Positions 1 through 7,335 of a DNA stretch of 11,969 nucleotides are shown one piece after another; position 1 is the first letter of the stretch, and the number at the start of each line of letters is the position of its first letter. The DNA is from Candidatus Omnitrophota bacterium. GTDB lineage: Bacteria; Omnitrophota; Koll11; JAHIPI01. The stretch is taken from positions 1 through 11,969 of the forward strand of contig JAQUMG010000037.1 in NCBI GenBank assembly GCA_028718265.1. Direction: 5' to 3'. The notes under the pieces were generated by a model. The model was not told where the DNA came from, searched no databases, and was given only the letters and a program-made list of their open reading frames with translations. The position numbers and the translations under genes are program-made.

Positions 1-462
1 GATAAAATCGATCTGGCGAAAGACATACTGGAAAAGGCCAAGGCAAAGAAGGTCAGAATATTACTGCCGGTTGATCACATAGTGGCGGACAAAGTAGATG
101 CCGGCGCCAAAGCGGAGACCGTAGACGGCGCGGCGGTGCCCGACGGCAAAATAGGACTGGATATCGGCCCGAAGACCGTGGCAGAGTTCGAAAAAGTTCT
201 GAAAAACGCGAAGACAGTGATATGGAACGGTCCGGTAGGATTTTTTGAGATAAAGCCGTTTTCAAAAGGTACCGAAGAATTAGCCGAATTTCTGACGCAT
301 ACCAAAGCGACTACGATAATAGGCGGCGGCGATACGGCAGCAGCGGTATATGAACTTGGGTTAGAGGATAAGATGTCGCATATTTCGACCGGCGGCGGCG
401 CGTCGCTGGAATATCTCGAAGGTAAAACGTTGCCCGGGATAGCGGCATTAAACGATAAATAG
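1..462 (+). CDS. pgk: Phosphoglycerate kinase, C-terminal part (5' end outside window)
   Basis: Phosphoglycerate kinase transfers a phosphate between 1,3-bisphosphoglycerate and ADP in glycolysis, in the cytoplasm. The reading frame is open from base 1 and gives 153 residues, roughly the last 40% of the usual ~390-400-residue enzyme. Visible family motifs are the GLDIGPKT segment, WNGPVGFFE, the GGGDT nucleotide-binding turn and [13 protein letters not shown] near the C-terminus, all belonging to the nucleotide-binding domain. The gene ends with TAG 12 nt before the tpiA start, so the two are very likely co-transcribed as a glycolytic pair. Only the missing 5' part limits the call; identity is not in doubt. 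Confidence 0.97.
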   Translation, partial: DKIDLAKDILEKAKAKKVRILLPVDHIVADKVDAGAKAETVDGAAVPDGKIGLDIGPKTVAEFEKVLKNAKTVIWNGPVGFFEIKPFSKGTEELAEFLTHTKATTIIGGGDTAAAVYELGLEDKMSHISTGGGASLEYLEGKTLPGIAALNDK

Positions 463-474
463 GATTAGTGCGAA

Positions 475-1242
475 ATGAGACGCGTAATAATAGCCGGTAA
501 CTGGAAGATGTATAAGACGATAGCCGAAGCAATAGAATTGGTCAACGGCTTAAAAAGAGAGCTATCGGATATAGATAATGTAGACATAGTAGTTGTCCCT
601 CCGTATACAGCGCTCAGCGAGGTTTCCGACATGGTAGTTAATTCGAACATAGAATTGGGCGCGCAGGACGTGTACTGGGAAAAAGAAGGAGCGTTCACGG
701 GCGAGGTTTCCCCTGTAATGCTCAAAGATGCGGGCGTCAAATACGTTGTCATCGGGCATTCGGAGCGAAGGACGTATTTTTACGAAACGAATGAAACCGT
801 AAACAAAAAAGTAAAAGCTTCTCTCGGAGCCGGGCTTTTGCCGATAATGTGCGTAGGCGAAAGACTTGAGGAAAGGGAGAAGAACCTTACTTTTAAAGTC
901 ATAAAGGACCACGTTGAAAACGGCCTTAAAGGTTTATCAGCGGAAGAAATTATTAATGTTATCATAGCATATGAGCCTGTCTGGGCAATAGGTACGGGCA
1001 AAACCGCTACGCCCCAGCAGGCTGAAGAGGTTCACGCTTACATAAGAAAGCTTTTACGCGATATGTACGGTGAAGATGCAGCAGAAGAGGTCAGGATACA
1101 GTACGGCGGGAGCGTAAAGCCGGAGAATATCAAAGATCTTATCAATCAAAAAAATATTGACGGTGCTCTGGTGGGAGGAGCAAGCCTTAAAGTAGAACAG
1201 TTTGTTCCCATTGTGAGGGAATCGGCGAAGAAAGGGGTTTAG
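475..1242 (+). CDS. tpiA: Triosephosphate isomerase
   Basis: Interconverts dihydroxyacetone phosphate and glyceraldehyde 3-phosphate; a cytoplasmic TIM barrel. The 255-residue length is normal for the family. Catalytic residues are all visible: Asn9 and Lys11 in AGNWKM, electrophile His95 in VIGHSERR, catalytic base Glu167 in AYEPVWAIGTGKTA (whose end is flexible loop 6), and the phosphate-binding IQYGGSVKPEN and GALVGGASL segments. The ATG follows an AGGA at 461-464 that overlaps the pgk stop; spacing is about 10 nt, so translation may be partly coupled to pgk. secG begins 3 nt after the stop. Confidence 0.98.
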   Translation: MRRVIIAGNWKMYKTIAEAIELVNGLKRELSDIDNVDIVVVPPYTALSEVSDMVVNSNIELGAQDVYWEKEGAFTGEVSPVMLKDAGVKYVVIGHSERRTYFYETNETVNKKVKASLGAGLLPIMCVGERLEEREKNLTFKVIKDHVENGLKGLSAEEIINVIIAYEPVWAIGTGKTATPQQAEEVHAYIRKLLRDMYGEDAAEEVRIQYGGSVKPENIKDLINQKNIDGALVGGASLKVEQFVPIVRESAKKGV

Positions 1243-1245
1243 GAG

Positions 1246-1602
1246 ATGTTGTACTCGTTTGTTATAGTTATACATGTGATAGTCAGCCTGGTGCTAATAT
1301 TGGTTATTCTGATGCAGGCGGGCCGCGGCAGCGGGATGAGCGATGTATTCGGAGGCGGTTCCACCCAGACGATATTCGGAACATCCGCTTCAAATTTTCT
1401 TATGAAGGCAACAGCTGCTTGCGCGGTAGTCTTTATCATTACGTGCATGACGCTGGCGGTATTGTCGTCCAAGCGCTCAAAGTCTTTGATGGAGTCGCCG
1501 CGGGCGCTGTCTACGGAAGTGGAAAAATCGAAAGCTGCTTCACCACAAAAGGCGGTACCGGGTAATAATGAAAAAGAACCTGTTTCAGCAGAGCCCAAAT
1601 AG
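1246..1602 (+). CDS. secG: Preprotein translocase subunit SecG
   Basis: SecG is the small membrane subunit of the SecYEG translocon and assists SecA-driven protein export. The 118 residues contain the expected two transmembrane segments (about residues 3-23 and 52-73) joined by the hallmark cytoplasmic loop QAGRGSGMSDVFGGGSTQ (residues 24-41) followed by TIFGTSASNFLMKAT. A charged, low-complexity tail of ~45 residues follows, which is variable in this family. The ATG at 1246 has an AGGAG immediately before it, too close to act, and a GGGG at 1234-1237 with 8-nt spacing; TTG 1249 is an alternative start. Placement after tpiA is common in bacteria. Its last 35 nt overlap the start of the binding-protein gene in another frame. 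Confidence 0.95.
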   Translation: MLYSFVIVIHVIVSLVLILVILMQAGRGSGMSDVFGGGSTQTIFGTSASNFLMKATAACAVVFIITCMTLAVLSSKRSKSLMESPRALSTEVEKSKAASPQKAVPGNNEKEPVSAEPK

Positions 1603-3223
1603 AGCATCTTCTTTTATAAGCATAAAAGTCAAGCCGCTACTTATACTAGCGGCTTTTCTCTTTATGTCTCCTGCGAACGTTTTTTCCGCGGAAAAAACAA
1701 GCCCGCGCAGCGGCGATGCATACGTTACCGGCGAAATAGCGGACGCAAGAAACCTTATCCCGTTTCTGGCGACGGACACCGCCTCAAGCGGTATTACGTC
1801 GCTGGTCTTTAACGGCCTGACCAAAGTGGACAGGGACCTCAATATCATCGGAGATATAGCCCGGCGGTGGGATATATCGGAAGACGGTACGGAGATAACG
1901 TTTTTTCTTAAGAAGAACGTACGCTGGCATGACGGCGTGCCTCTTACCGCGCGCGACGTAAAATTTACCTTCGAGACAATACTTGACCCCAAAAGCACCT
2001 GCCCTTATTCGTCGGATTTCATGGATATCGAGTCTATCGACGTTATTGACGATTACACCGTAAGATTCAGGTATTCAAAACCGTATGCCCCGGCGCTATC
2101 CAAGCTGGGCATGTCGGTTGTTCCCGAGCATCTTCTTAGGGGCGAAGACCTCGTAAAGACTAAGTTTAAAAGGGAACCCGTCGGATGCGGTCCGTATATA
2201 TTCAAGGAATGGAGAACGGATCAGTATATAATACTTGATAACAATAAAGAATATTTCGAACACCAGCCCTATATCAATAGATGCGTTACGCGGGTGATCC
2301 CGGACATGTCTGTCCAGTATCTTGAATTGATAACCGGCGGCATAGACAGCATGGGCCTCACGCCGTATCAATATTTTTACCGCACGGATACTAAGGCATT
2401 TAAGGATAAATATAATAAGTATAAATACCTCTCGCGCAGTTATTCTTATATAGGATACAATCTTAGTGATCCGTTATTTCAGGATAAACGGGTGCGGCAG
2501 GCGCTCAGTTATGCCGTAGACAAAAGCACAATCATCACCGGCGTACTGATGGGCCTGGGCGAACACTGCACGGGACCGTTTTTCAGAGGGACACCCTATT
2601 ACAGCGAAAAGGCCGCGGCATATGATTATGACAAAGAAAAAGCGCTTGCATTACTTAAGGACGCGGGATGGGCGGATACCGACGGCGACGGGATCCTGGA
2701 CAAAGACGGCAAGCCGTTCAGATTTAAACTGATAACGAATCAGGGCAACAAAGACAGGGAAGACATCGCTACCGTCGTTCAGCGGCAGTGGAGAGAGATA
2801 GGCGTCGTCGCGGATGTGCAGATTATCGCGTGGGCGGCGTTTCTGAACGAGTTCGTGGACAAGAAAAATTTTCAGGCGGTTATACTGGGCTGGACATTAC
2901 CGCTTGATCCTGACTGCTATGTGGTATGGCATTCCGCTTCGACAAAAGAAGGCGGGTTTAATTTCGTATCGTATAAAAATGAAAATGTCGACGCACTTAT
3001 AGAAGAAGGAAGGCGCACGTTCGATAAGGCAAAACGTATCGAGATATACCGGAAGATCCATGAAACAATAGCGGATGACGCCCCGTACACGTTTTTATAT
3101 TTTCCTTATGCGACGGTGGCTATTTCTAACCGCTTCGAGGGCATAGACCCCGCGCCTGCCGGCATCGGCTATAATTTTATCGATTGGCATGTTGACCCGG
3201 CCGAAGTGAGGTACAAGCAGTGA
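1568..3223 (+). CDS. ABC transporter peptide-binding protein (SBP family 5)
   Basis: Periplasmic solute-binding protein of the OppA/DppA/NikA family (family 5), which delivers oligopeptides, dipeptides or sometimes nickel complexes to the membrane permeases encoded next. It has 551 residues, normal length. After a basic N-terminus comes a hydrophobic stretch (about residues 22-36) and a signal-peptidase-I-like site near residues 38-41; there is no lipobox cysteine, so a soluble periplasmic protein is expected. Family features include the LVFNGLTKVDRDL and WHDGVPLTARDVKFTFE regions and a DTDGDGILDKDG loop (residues 370-381), common in this family and resembling a calcium-binding loop. The ATG at 1568 has a weak SD and overlaps secG by 35 nt, but no later ATG, GTG or TTG keeps the signal peptide. 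Ligand cannot be told from sequence alone. Confidence 0.9.
   Translation: MKKNLFQQSPNRASSFISIKVKPLLILAAFLFMSPANVFSAEKTSPRSGDAYVTGEIADARNLIPFLATDTASSGITSLVFNGLTKVDRDLNIIGDIARRWDISEDGTEITFFLKKNVRWHDGVPLTARDVKFTFETILDPKSTCPYSSDFMDIESIDVIDDYTVRFRYSKPYAPALSKLGMSVVPEHLLRGEDLVKTKFKREPVGCGPYIFKEWRTDQYIILDNNKEYFEHQPYINRCVTRVIPDMSVQYLELITGGIDSMGLTPYQYFYRTDTKAFKDKYNKYKYLSRSYSYIGYNLSDPLFQDKRVRQALSYAVDKSTIITGVLMGLGEHCTGPFFRGTPYYSEKAAAYDYDKEKALALLKDAGWADTDGDGILDKDGKPFRFKLITNQGNKDREDIATVVQRQWREIGVVADVQIIAWAAFLNEFVDKKNFQAVILGWTLPLDPDCYVVWHSASTKEGGFNFVSYKNENVDALIEEGRRTFDKAKRIEIYRKIHETIADDAPYTFLYFPYATVAISNRFEGIDPAPAGIGYNFIDWHVDPAEVRYKQ
1631..1660 (+). terminator. Terminator-like hairpin inside binding-protein signal-peptide codons
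   Basis: A perfect 9-bp stem (AAGCCGCTA at 1631-1639, TAGCGGCTT at 1647-1655) with a 7-nt loop is followed by a T-rich tail TTTTCTCTTT from 1654. It lies 28 nt after the secG stop but about 63 nt inside the downstream coding frame. It has the form of an intrinsic terminator and could reduce transcription of the transporter relative to pgk-tpiA-secG. Ribosomes translating the binding protein would melt it, so it could also act as a translation-linked attenuator. The tail is interrupted by C, so strength is uncertain. Confidence 0.5.
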
Positions 3224-4191
3224 TTAGCTATATAATACGACGATTACTGATAATCATCCCGATGCTGATAGGCATCTCACTCATCACGCTTATCATGATG
3301 CACTTCAGCCCTGCTGACCCGGCGAGCATAAGGTACGGCCTGAACCCGGAGGTTTCGGGTTCTGCGCGCGCTCAATTCAGGGAACTGTACAATCTTGATA
3401 AACCCGTCCTTACGCAATTCGCCTTATGGCTTAAGAGGGTAGTCAGGCTCGATTTCGGAAACTCGTTTATCGACGATGTCCCGGTCATAAAAAAGATAGG
3501 GGAGAGGCTTCCGGCGACCCTGCTTTTGGGAATTATATCCATGCTTATCATTTACCTTATAGCCATTCCCATAGGAGTGAGTTCTGCGGTAAGAGCAAAT
3601 TCCATGTACGACAAGATAATGACGGTCGTGGTCTTTGTGGGATATGCGACACCCGGTTTCTGGTTCGCGCTTCTTCTCATAATGTTCTTCGGCATACATC
3701 TCGGCTGGTTCCCGATATCGGGCATGCGGCCGTGGTATGTCGAATATTATTCATTCTTTGATGCCTTTAAGGATCTTATGTGGCGGCTTGTTCTTCCCGT
3801 GGCGGCTACTTCGCTTGTGAGCCTTGCGGGAATATCGCGTTATATGCGCTCAAGCATGCTCGAGGCGCTTCATCAGGATTACATAAGGACGGCGCGGGCC
3901 AAGGGGCTGACAGAATCGCGCGTCGTATATAAACACGCGCTCAAAAACGCGCTTCTGCCTATCGTGACGATAGCAAGCATGATAATACCGGCTTTAATAG
4001 GCGGAAGTTTCATAATCGAGACGATATTTGCGTGGCCCGGCATGGGCAGGCTGGGATACGAAGCAATAATGAATTATGATTATCCCGTCGTAATGGGTAT
4101 AGGCGTGATTTCGACCCTGCTTACGCTCTTGGGACTTGTGCTGGCTGACATAATGTACGCGTGGGTGGACCCGCGCATACGATACGAGTGA
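3220..4191 (+). CDS. Peptide ABC transporter permease, OppB/DppB type
   Basis: Inner-membrane permease subunit that forms the translocation pore with the next gene product. It has 323 residues with about six transmembrane helices: one at residues 9-29, then a periplasmic loop, then a cluster from ~98 onward. The N-terminal MISYIIRRLL opening and the EALHQDYIRTARAKG (215-229) EAA coupling loop, which contacts the ATPases, are typical of the BPD_transp_1 family, as is the C-terminal AWPGMGRLGYEAI. The start is GTG at 3220, sharing 4 nt with the binding-protein stop (GTGA); a GAGG at 3207-3210 gives 9-nt spacing. This indicates translational coupling within the operon. Confidence 0.93.
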   Translation: MISYIIRRLLIIIPMLIGISLITLIMMHFSPADPASIRYGLNPEVSGSARAQFRELYNLDKPVLTQFALWLKRVVRLDFGNSFIDDVPVIKKIGERLPATLLLGIISMLIIYLIAIPIGVSSAVRANSMYDKIMTVVVFVGYATPGFWFALLLIMFFGIHLGWFPISGMRPWYVEYYSFFDAFKDLMWRLVLPVAATSLVSLAGISRYMRSSMLEALHQDYIRTARAKGLTESRVVYKHALKNALLPIVTIASMIIPALIGGSFIIETIFAWPGMGRLGYEAIMNYDYPVVMGIGVISTLLTLLGLVLADIMYAWVDPRIRYE

Positions 4192-4195
4192 CAAT

Positions 4196-5026
4196 ATGCT
4201 GAAAGAAATATTTAAAAATAAACAGATACTTTTCGGGCTTGTAGTGATTATCCTGATGTACGCGATAGCGATTTTTGCTCCTCTGATCGCCACCCACGAT
4301 CCGAATGCGTTGAATCTGGATCCCAAAGAGAGGCTCCTGCCGCCGTCCAAAGCGCACTTGCTTGGCACCGATGATCTCGGGCGCGATTTATATAGCAGGA
4401 TGGCCTATGGCGCGAGGATATCGCTTTCCATCGGGTTTATTGCCGTCGTCATAATGCTGCTCATAGGAGTGGTATTAGGCGCGGTCGCGGGATATCACGG
4501 GGGGTGGATCGACAGCCTTATTATGCGTATCATTGAGGTCATGATGTGTTTTCCCAGTTTTTATCTCATACTTATGATTCTGGCATTTTTAGGTCCGTCT
4601 ATAGTTTACGTCATGGTGGTGATAGGCATAACGAGCTGGATGGGTCTGGCGCGGCTTGTGCGCGCGGAATTTTTATCGCTGCGCGAAAGAGATTTTACTA
4701 TTGCCGCCAGAGCGCTTGGTGCCTCCGATGCAAGGATAGCTTTCAGGCACATACTGCCTAATGCGCTGGCTCCGGTTTTCGTAAGCGCCACACTGCTTCT
4801 GGGCGGTGCGATATTGATTGAGAGCGGACTGAGTTTTCTTGGCCTGGGCGTACAGATCCCGACGCCGAGCTGGGGCAATATAATAAGCACGGGACGTTTT
4901 TATATAGACAGTGCGTGGTGGCTGACGTTATTTCCGGGCATGGCGATACTTATAACGGTTTTGAGTTTTTATCTCGTGGGCGAGGGTCTGCGCACGGTGC
5001 TCGATCCGCGATTGAAGAGGTTGTAA
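4196..5026 (+). CDS. Peptide ABC transporter permease, OppC/DppC type
   Basis: Second inner-membrane permease subunit, partner of the preceding OppB-type protein. It has 276 residues, within the normal range. After the first helix (about 12-31) come the family-typical HLLGTDDLGRDLYSRM segment (residues 54-69) and a bundle of further helices. The EAA loop is around residues 157-180 (EFLSLRERDFTIAARALGAS), and the LGLGVQIPTPSWG segment is characteristic of DppC/OppC. The ATG lies 4 nt after the previous stop, and the stop is 2 nt before the next start, so this is a continuous operon. Confidence 0.93.
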   Translation: MLKEIFKNKQILFGLVVIILMYAIAIFAPLIATHDPNALNLDPKERLLPPSKAHLLGTDDLGRDLYSRMAYGARISLSIGFIAVVIMLLIGVVLGAVAGYHGGWIDSLIMRIIEVMMCFPSFYLILMILAFLGPSIVYVMVVIGITSWMGLARLVRAEFLSLRERDFTIAARALGASDARIAFRHILPNALAPVFVSATLLLGGAILIESGLSFLGLGVQIPTPSWGNIISTGRFYIDSAWWLTLFPGMAILITVLSFYLVGEGLRTVLDPRLKRL

Positions 5027-5028
5027 AA

Positions 5029-5835
5029 ATGGCTTTATTAGAAGTTAAAAACTTAAGCACATATTTTTTCACCAAAGACAGCGTGCGGGAGGCTGTGAAG
5101 GACGTCAGCTTCAGCATTAAAATGGGCGAGACGTTCGGCCTCGTCGGCGAATCCGGCTCCGGCAAGACTGTGACGGCGCTGTCTATTCTGCGGCTGATTG
5201 ATGAGCCCGGCAGGATTGTCGGCGGCGATATCATCTTTGACGGCAAGTCGATGCTATCTTTGTCGAACGACGAAATCCGCGAGGTGAGAGGCAAAGAGAT
5301 CTCCATAGTTTTTCAGGAGCCGCTGACGGCGCTGAATCCGGTCATGACCATAGGCGAGCAGATCATCGAGCAGATACTGGCGCATAAAAAAGTAAGCAAA
5401 AAAGAAGCCGTGGCGAGGGCGATCGAATTAATGAAAGAAGTCCACCTTCCACGGCCCGAAGAAATTTTCCATGATTATCCGCACCGCCTGAGCGGCGGTA
5501 TGAGGCAGCGGGCCATGATAGCTATGGCGCTTTCGCTGAGGCCGCAGTTATTGATAGCGGATGAGCCGACGACAGCGCTGGATGTAACCATACAGGCAGA
5601 AATACTGGACCTTTTCCGCGAGATCGGAGAAAAGCATAACATGGCGATACTTTTCATAACGCACGATTTCGGCATAGTCGCGCAATTGGCCGACAGGGTT
5701 TGCGTGATGCAGAAGGGGCGCATAGTCGAAGAGGGCAGCGTGGACGAAATATTCTATTCGCCGAAAGCCGATTATACCAAAGAATTATTGGAAGCAATAC
5801 CGAAGATACCCGCGGAGTTGAGGATTAAACTATGA
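5029..5835 (+). CDS. Peptide ABC transporter ATPase, OppD/DppD type (short form)
   Basis: Cytoplasmic ATPase that powers peptide uptake together with the next gene product. It has 268 residues with every nucleotide-binding motif: Walker A GESGSGKT (40-47), Q-loop Gln96, signature LSGGMRQ (154-160), Walker B LLIADEP (174-180), D-loop TALD and H-loop His222. The ATG at 5029 was chosen over in-frame upstream starts because AAGAGG at 5015-5020 sits 8 nt before it and upstream codons overlap the permease. The protein ends soon after KELLEAIP. The C-terminal oligopeptide/dipeptide transporter region with its cysteine cluster, present in ~320-330-residue relatives, is missing. It overlaps the next gene by ATGA. 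Confidence 0.93.
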   Translation: MALLEVKNLSTYFFTKDSVREAVKDVSFSIKMGETFGLVGESGSGKTVTALSILRLIDEPGRIVGGDIIFDGKSMLSLSNDEIREVRGKEISIVFQEPLTALNPVMTIGEQIIEQILAHKKVSKKEAVARAIELMKEVHLPRPEEIFHDYPHRLSGGMRQRAMIAMALSLRPQLLIADEPTTALDVTIQAEILDLFREIGEKHNMAILFITHDFGIVAQLADRVCVMQKGRIVEEGSVDEIFYSPKADYTKELLEAIPKIPAELRIKL

Positions 5836-6632
5836 TAGAAGTAAAATTTTTGCGCAAATATTTTCCCATAAGACGCGGAGTTATGCAAAGAACCGTTGGC
5901 TATGTGAAAGCGGTGGATGACGTCTCGTTTTCCATAGGGAAGGGCGAGACTTTTGCGCTGGTGGGGGAATCCGGCTCGGGAAAGACGACTACGGGCAGGT
6001 TATTGTTAAAGCTTCTGAACCCGGACACAGGCGAAGTTTTATTCAACGGCCGCGACATATTCCGGATGAGCAGGAAAGAGATCCTTGCCATCAGAAAAGA
6101 TATGCAGATAATATTTCAGGATCCGTTCAGCTCGCTCAATCCGCGCATGAACGTGAAAAGTATCGTCTCCGAAGGGCTGGTGGTACGCGGCGGATATACG
6201 AGCGGTGAAATAGATAAATGGTGCGATTACGCGCTTGAGATGGTGGGCCTTAAGCGCGAATATAAATACCGCTATCCGCACCAGTTTTCGGGAGGAGAGC
6301 GCCAGAGGGTAGGTATCGCAAGAGCAATTATCCTGGAGCCGAAGTTTATAGTATGCGACGAACCGGTTTCAAGCCTCGATGTTTCCATTCAGGCGAAGAT
6401 ATTGAACCTGCTTAAGGATCTTAAGGATAGGCTGGATCTCACATATCTTTTTATAGGCCACGATTTAAGCGTTGTCGCCAATATAGCCGACAAAGTTGCC
6501 GTGATGCACAACGGCAAGATCGTGGAAATGGGCGACGTGAAATCCGTTTACACGAATCCCCGCGACAGTTATACCAAGAAACTCCTCGCCAGCGTCCCCA
6601 TCCCTGATCCGCGGGCGAGACACAATAGATAA
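5832..6632 (+). CDS. Peptide ABC transporter ATPase, OppF/DppF type (short form)
   Basis: Second ATPase of the peptide importer, expected to pair with the preceding OppD-type subunit. It has 266 residues: Walker A GESGSGKT (45-52), Q-loop Gln96, signature FSGGERQ (152-158), Walker B FIVCDEP (172-178), D-loop SLD and H-loop His210. The Q-loop context QDPFSSLNPRM is typical of OppF/DppF. It starts at ATG 5832 inside the previous stop (ATGA), with TTGAGGA about 8 nt upstream. Like its partner it ends right after the LLASVPIPDP segment and lacks the usual C-terminal cysteine-containing region. It is the last gene of the transporter operon; no dedicated terminator is seen before the promoter at 6660. 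Confidence 0.93.
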   Translation: MIEVKFLRKYFPIRRGVMQRTVGYVKAVDDVSFSIGKGETFALVGESGSGKTTTGRLLLKLLNPDTGEVLFNGRDIFRMSRKEILAIRKDMQIIFQDPFSSLNPRMNVKSIVSEGLVVRGGYTSGEIDKWCDYALEMVGLKREYKYRYPHQFSGGERQRVGIARAIILEPKFIVCDEPVSSLDVSIQAKILNLLKDLKDRLDLTYLFIGHDLSVVANIADKVAVMHNGKIVEMGDVKSVYTNPRDSYTKKLLASVPIPDPRARHNR

Positions 6633-6659
6633 TAATATCTCTATATTCCCAGTTTACCC

Positions 6660-6687
6660 TTGCCAGAATGCCTGTACGGTGTATAAT
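6660..6687 (+). promoter_or_regulatory. Sigma-70-type promoter, leader unit copy 1
   Basis: A -35 box TTGCCA (6660-6665) and a perfect -10 box TATAAT (6682-6687) are separated by 16 bp, so transcription should begin near 6694. The promoter and its downstream flank match the promoter at 7308-7335 at 42 of 48 positions, which argues for conserved function rather than chance. It reads toward the short transcript ending at 6776 and the small membrane protein at 6801. Confidence 0.75.
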
Positions 6688-6712
6688 AGAGGCACTACAT
6701 TGGAGATGCACT

Positions 6713-6736
6713 GTGCGATCGGATAATATGATATAG
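6713..6736 (+). CDS. Micro-ORF (7 codons) in leader copy 1
   Basis: GTG at 6713 opens a 7-codon frame ending in ATA TAG, encoding MRSDNMI if GTG is read as Met. It stands exactly 7 nt after GGAG (6702-6705) and ends 8 nt before the terminator stem. Copy 2 has the same two spacings and also ends in ATA TAG, which is the main support. The frame alone would be far too short to call, and ATG 6706 abutting the SD gives a different 6-codon alternative. If real it is likely a regulatory leader peptide. Confidence 0.25.
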   Translation: MRSDNMI

Positions 6737-6744
6737 CTTAAACC

Positions 6745-6776
6745 AGCAATTCCAGCCCCTTCGGAATTGCTTTTTT
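6745..6776 (+). terminator. Intrinsic terminator, leader unit copy 1
   Basis: A perfect 9-bp stem, AGCAATTCC (6745-6753) with GGAATTGCT (6763-6771), encloses a 9-nt loop and runs into six T residues (6771-6776). The same stem sequence is used by the terminator at 7396-7426. It may also stop read-through from the transporter operon upstream. It lies only 24 nt before the start of the small membrane-protein gene, so that gene would need read-through or antitermination if transcribed from 6660. Confidence 0.8.
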
Positions 6777-6800
6777 GTTGTAATGAAAAAGGAGGACAAT

Positions 6801-6998
6801 ATGATGGACTTTATTAATGCGAAGATAAAGAAGCTAACGGTCGTTGATATAGGGCTGGTGAAGCTGTCGGTATTTTTCTTCACGATTATTATCGTGAAGC
6901 TCATTCCGCGCCTTTTGAACATCAGTTATCTGGCGCTGGTGATCCTGCTCCTCGCCGCTGCCTCAGTGCCGATGTACGGAATATGGATAAAGAAATAA
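6801..6998 (+). CDS. Small two-helix membrane protein, unknown function
   Basis: The 65-residue product has a short basic N-terminal part with an IKKL motif, followed by two predicted transmembrane helices (about residues 17-36 and 42-61) and a short basic tail ending in KK. A strong SD, AAGGAGG at 6789-6795, fixes the start at ATG 6801 (5-nt spacing) or ATG 6804 (8-nt spacing) and rules out the in-frame ATG at 6783, which precedes the SD. It resembles small, conserved, uncharacterised membrane proteins by general form, but I cannot assign a family. Its expression may depend on the terminator immediately upstream. Confidence 0.7.
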   Translation: MMDFINAKIKKLTVVDIGLVKLSVFFFTIIIVKLIPRLLNISYLALVILLLAAASVPMYGIWIKK

Positions 6999-7062
6999 AA
7001 TTTCGAGCGTATAAGTAGCAGCGTTTGGCAGGGTGTCCCCGCATAGGCCGTCACTAAGAATT
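6999..7062. other. Spacer with no recognised feature
   Basis: Between the small membrane-protein gene and the inverted-repeat element there is no clear terminator, promoter or gene. A short GGGTGTCCCC stretch (7031-7040) recalls REP-like fragments but no partner copy is seen here. A GCATAGG (7041-7047) recurs just beyond the other end of the element at 7279-7285. Confidence 0.4.
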
Positions 7063-7279
7063 CACAATAGTGATACTCTCCTCGCGTCTAGCAAAATTCT
7101 TTACGCCTTTCGCTGCGGTAAAAAGCGGGGGCGCTTGAACTCGCCTGACGCTACCGCGTCGGCTCATTCCGCCTTTGGCGGAACCGCTTCGCGGACAGCA
7201 AGCGCCCTTTTATAAACCGCTTTTTTCCTTGCGCAAGGCTAAATTTTGCAATGCCGCTCGGAGGAGTATCACTATTGTG
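7063..7279. repeat. 217-bp element with 16-bp terminal inverted repeats (MITE-like or structured RNA)
   Basis: Perfect 16-bp ends, CACAATAGTGATACTC (7063-7078) and its complement (7264-7279), frame nested stems: GCAAAATT/AATTTTGC (7091-7098, 7242-7249), AAAAAGCGG/CCGCTTTTT (7120-7128, 7217-7225) and GGGCGCTTG/CAAGCGCCC (7129-7137, 7199-7207). Inside the last stem are three hairpins: GACGC/GCGTC (7147-7160), TTCCGCC/GGCGGAA (7167-7183) and CCGC/GCGG (7184-7194). A palindrome CCTTGCGCAAGG (7227-7238) sits on the outer right side. No transposase and no clear target duplication directly at the ends is seen. It could be a non-autonomous mobile element, a palindromic repeat, or a structured RNA. 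Confidence 0.6.
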
Positions 7280-7307
7280 CATAGGAGGGGGCGATAGTGG
7301 TTTCTCC

Positions 7308-7335
7308 TTGCCATAATGCTTGCGCGGTGTATAAT
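7308..7335 (+). promoter_or_regulatory. Sigma-70-type promoter, leader unit copy 2
   Basis: TTGCCA (7308-7313) and TATAAT (7330-7335) are spaced by 16 bp, as in copy 1 at 6660; the inferred start is near 7342. An 8-bp inverted repeat, TAGTGGTT (7295-7302) and AACCACTA (7338-7345), brackets this promoter and could be an operator, but copy 1 does not share it. It reads toward the kinase-TPR operon through the terminator at 7396. Confidence 0.75.

Larger units (their letters stand above)
6694..6776 (+). ncRNA. Putative short transcript / leader RNA, copy 1
   Basis: From the inferred start near 6694 to the end of the terminator T-run is about 83 nt. The RNA starts with ACTACATTGGAG, shared exactly with copy 2, carries a SD-led 7-codon micro-ORF (6713-6736), then ATATAGC and an 8-nt spacer before the terminator stem. 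Copy 2 is about 85 nt with the same layout. It may be a small RNA, a peptide-coding leader, or a 5' attenuator for the membrane-protein gene at 6801. I recognise no described riboswitch or RNA family in it. Confidence 0.4.

Noticed and set aside
4915..5028. Longer N-terminus for the OppD-type ATPase
   Set aside because: It would overlap the permease gene, has no homologous look, and the SD AAGAGG clearly serves ATG 5029.
6783..6800. Upstream in-frame ATG of the small membrane protein
   Set aside because: It precedes the SD AAGGAGG, which lies inside this would-be coding extension.
7033..7215. 60-codon plus-strand frame across the inverted-repeat element
   Set aside because: It follows the paired arms of the element, has no SD, and its peptide is low-complexity and repeat-derived.
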